A stretch of 6,433 bases of DNA, from NCBI GenBank assembly GCA_947652805.1, contig CANTEM010000068.1, positions 1-6,433 on the forward strand, written 5' to 3'. The notes under the pieces were generated by a model. It saw only the letters and a program-made list of their open reading frames with translations. It was not told the origin of the DNA and ran no database searches. How positions within the stretch are numbered: the first letter of the stretch is position 1; each line of letters opens with the position of its first letter. Made by a program: the position numbers and the translations under genes. The stretch comes from an uncultured Clostridia bacterium (GTDB lineage Bacteria > Bacillota > Clostridia > Oscillospirales > CAG-272). Below are positions 6,119-6,433 of this stretch, piece by piece.

Positions 6119-6397
6119 ATGATCCACATGGTTTTTATGAAATTTGAAGAAGGATTTTTCTCCCCTGCTATTTCCCGGGAAATAGCGGATGCGTTTCATC
6201 GCTTGCAGCAGGCGCTGCCGGAGGAGATTCTCTCAGTGCAGGTGCAGGAAAACTGTGTTGCCAGAGAAGGGAACATGGATTTGCTCATTCAAATGGAGCT
6301 GCAAAGTGCACAGTCTCTGGAGCGGTATCTGCGCCATCCGGTGCATCTGGAAATCGGCTCTGTCATGAATCCGCATATTGTGCAGCGGTGTTTATGA
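6119..6397 (+). CDS. Dabb (stress-responsive A/B barrel) domain protein
   Basis: A small soluble protein of 92 residues that matches the Dabb family (PF07876), a dimeric ferredoxin-like alpha+beta barrel. Family features in order: an N-terminal strand MIHMVFMKF with His3 (1-9), an amphipathic helix (18-32), a central strand around VQVQENC (40-46), the strand DLLIQMEL (54-61), and the signature SAQSLERYLRHPVHLEI, in which Tyr70 and the HPxH motif (73-76) are diagnostic. Bacterial members are mostly of unknown function; some relatives in plants and polyketide pathways are cyclases or stress-induced proteins, so no reaction is assigned. AAGGAG (6105-6110) lies 8 nt before the ATG. It is transcribed away from the importer operon from its own promoter, and probably continues into a gene starting at 6424. 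Confidence 0.85.
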   Translation: MIHMVFMKFEEGFFSPAISREIADAFHRLQQALPEEILSVQVQENCVAREGNMDLLIQMELQSAQSLERYLRHPVHLEIGSVMNPHIVQRCL

Positions 6398-6403
6398 GAA
6401 CAT

Positions 6404-6426
6404 CGTATACGGAGAGGCAGGTTATG
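6404..6426 (+). promoter_or_regulatory. Repeated CGTATACG leader motif before the next start codon
   Basis: CGTATACG at 6404-6411 repeats the 8-bp palindrome found at 6094-6101 ahead of the Dabb gene. Both are followed by GGAGAG-R-CAG and, one or two bases later, TATG. The shared block includes the ribosome binding site and start codon, so it may be a duplicated leader. The spacing differs by 5 bp. Confidence 0.4.
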
Positions 6427-6433
6427 AGAGGTA
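6424..6433 (+). CDS. Possible start of a further gene, cut by the window end
   Basis: ATG at 6424 is preceded by GGAGAGG (6411-6417) at ribosome-binding distance and lies 26 nt past the Dabb stop codon, as expected for a second gene in one operon. Only three codons (Met-Arg-Gly) are visible, so no function can be suggested. Confidence 0.35.

Overview
The window looks like chromosomal DNA from an endospore-forming, low-to-mid GC Gram-positive bacterium of the class Clostridia. A gut Oscillospiraceae/Ruminococcaceae-type genome is my best guess. The evidence is a full-length SpoIIE sporulation phosphatase, an AbrB/SpoVT-type regulator, strong AGGAGG-type ribosome binding sites, a lipoprotein signal with a lipobox, and an intergenic palindromic element of a kind I associate with this group. 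The taxon is an inference; no rRNA or other direct marker is present.

Layout, left to right. (1) 36-287 (+): small AbrB-fold regulator with a C-terminal four-cysteine knuckle, closed by a strong intrinsic terminator at 398-456. (2) 457-637: gene-free leader of spoIIE with a candidate promoter that has an unusually long -35/-10 spacing. (3) 638-2992 (+): spoIIE, complete. (4) 3014-3153: a 140-bp inverted-repeat element whose two ends are self-contained hairpins with outward T-runs. It sits between convergent transcription units and probably terminates both. (5) 3199-5999 (-): a three-gene ABC importer operon transcribed in the order substrate-binding lipoprotein, permease, ATPase. This is the family often annotated as TrpXYZ-like (COG2984/COG4120/COG1101). 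Spacing is tight: 27 bp between the first two genes and an ATGA overlap between the last two. (6) 6000-6118: a divergent regulatory region rich in symmetry, with two perfect 12-bp direct repeats around a 12-bp palindrome and a good sigma-A promoter carrying GTATAC palindromes. (7) 6119-6397 (+): a Dabb (stress-responsive A/B barrel) domain protein. A further reading frame probably starts at 6424 behind a leader resembling that of the Dabb gene.

How the genes fit together. SpoIIE is the membrane phosphatase that dephosphorylates SpoIIAA and so activates sigma-F in the forespore. The AbrB-like protein may belong to transition-state control, but nothing in the sequence ties it directly to spoIIE. 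The importer is a separate unit for a small solute, plausibly an aromatic amino acid, with specificity unproven. I see no phage, CRISPR, transposase or RNA gene, and no clearly undescribed multi-gene system. The most interesting signals are non-coding: the 140-bp element with compensated hairpin substitutions, and the repeat/palindrome architecture of the divergent promoter region.
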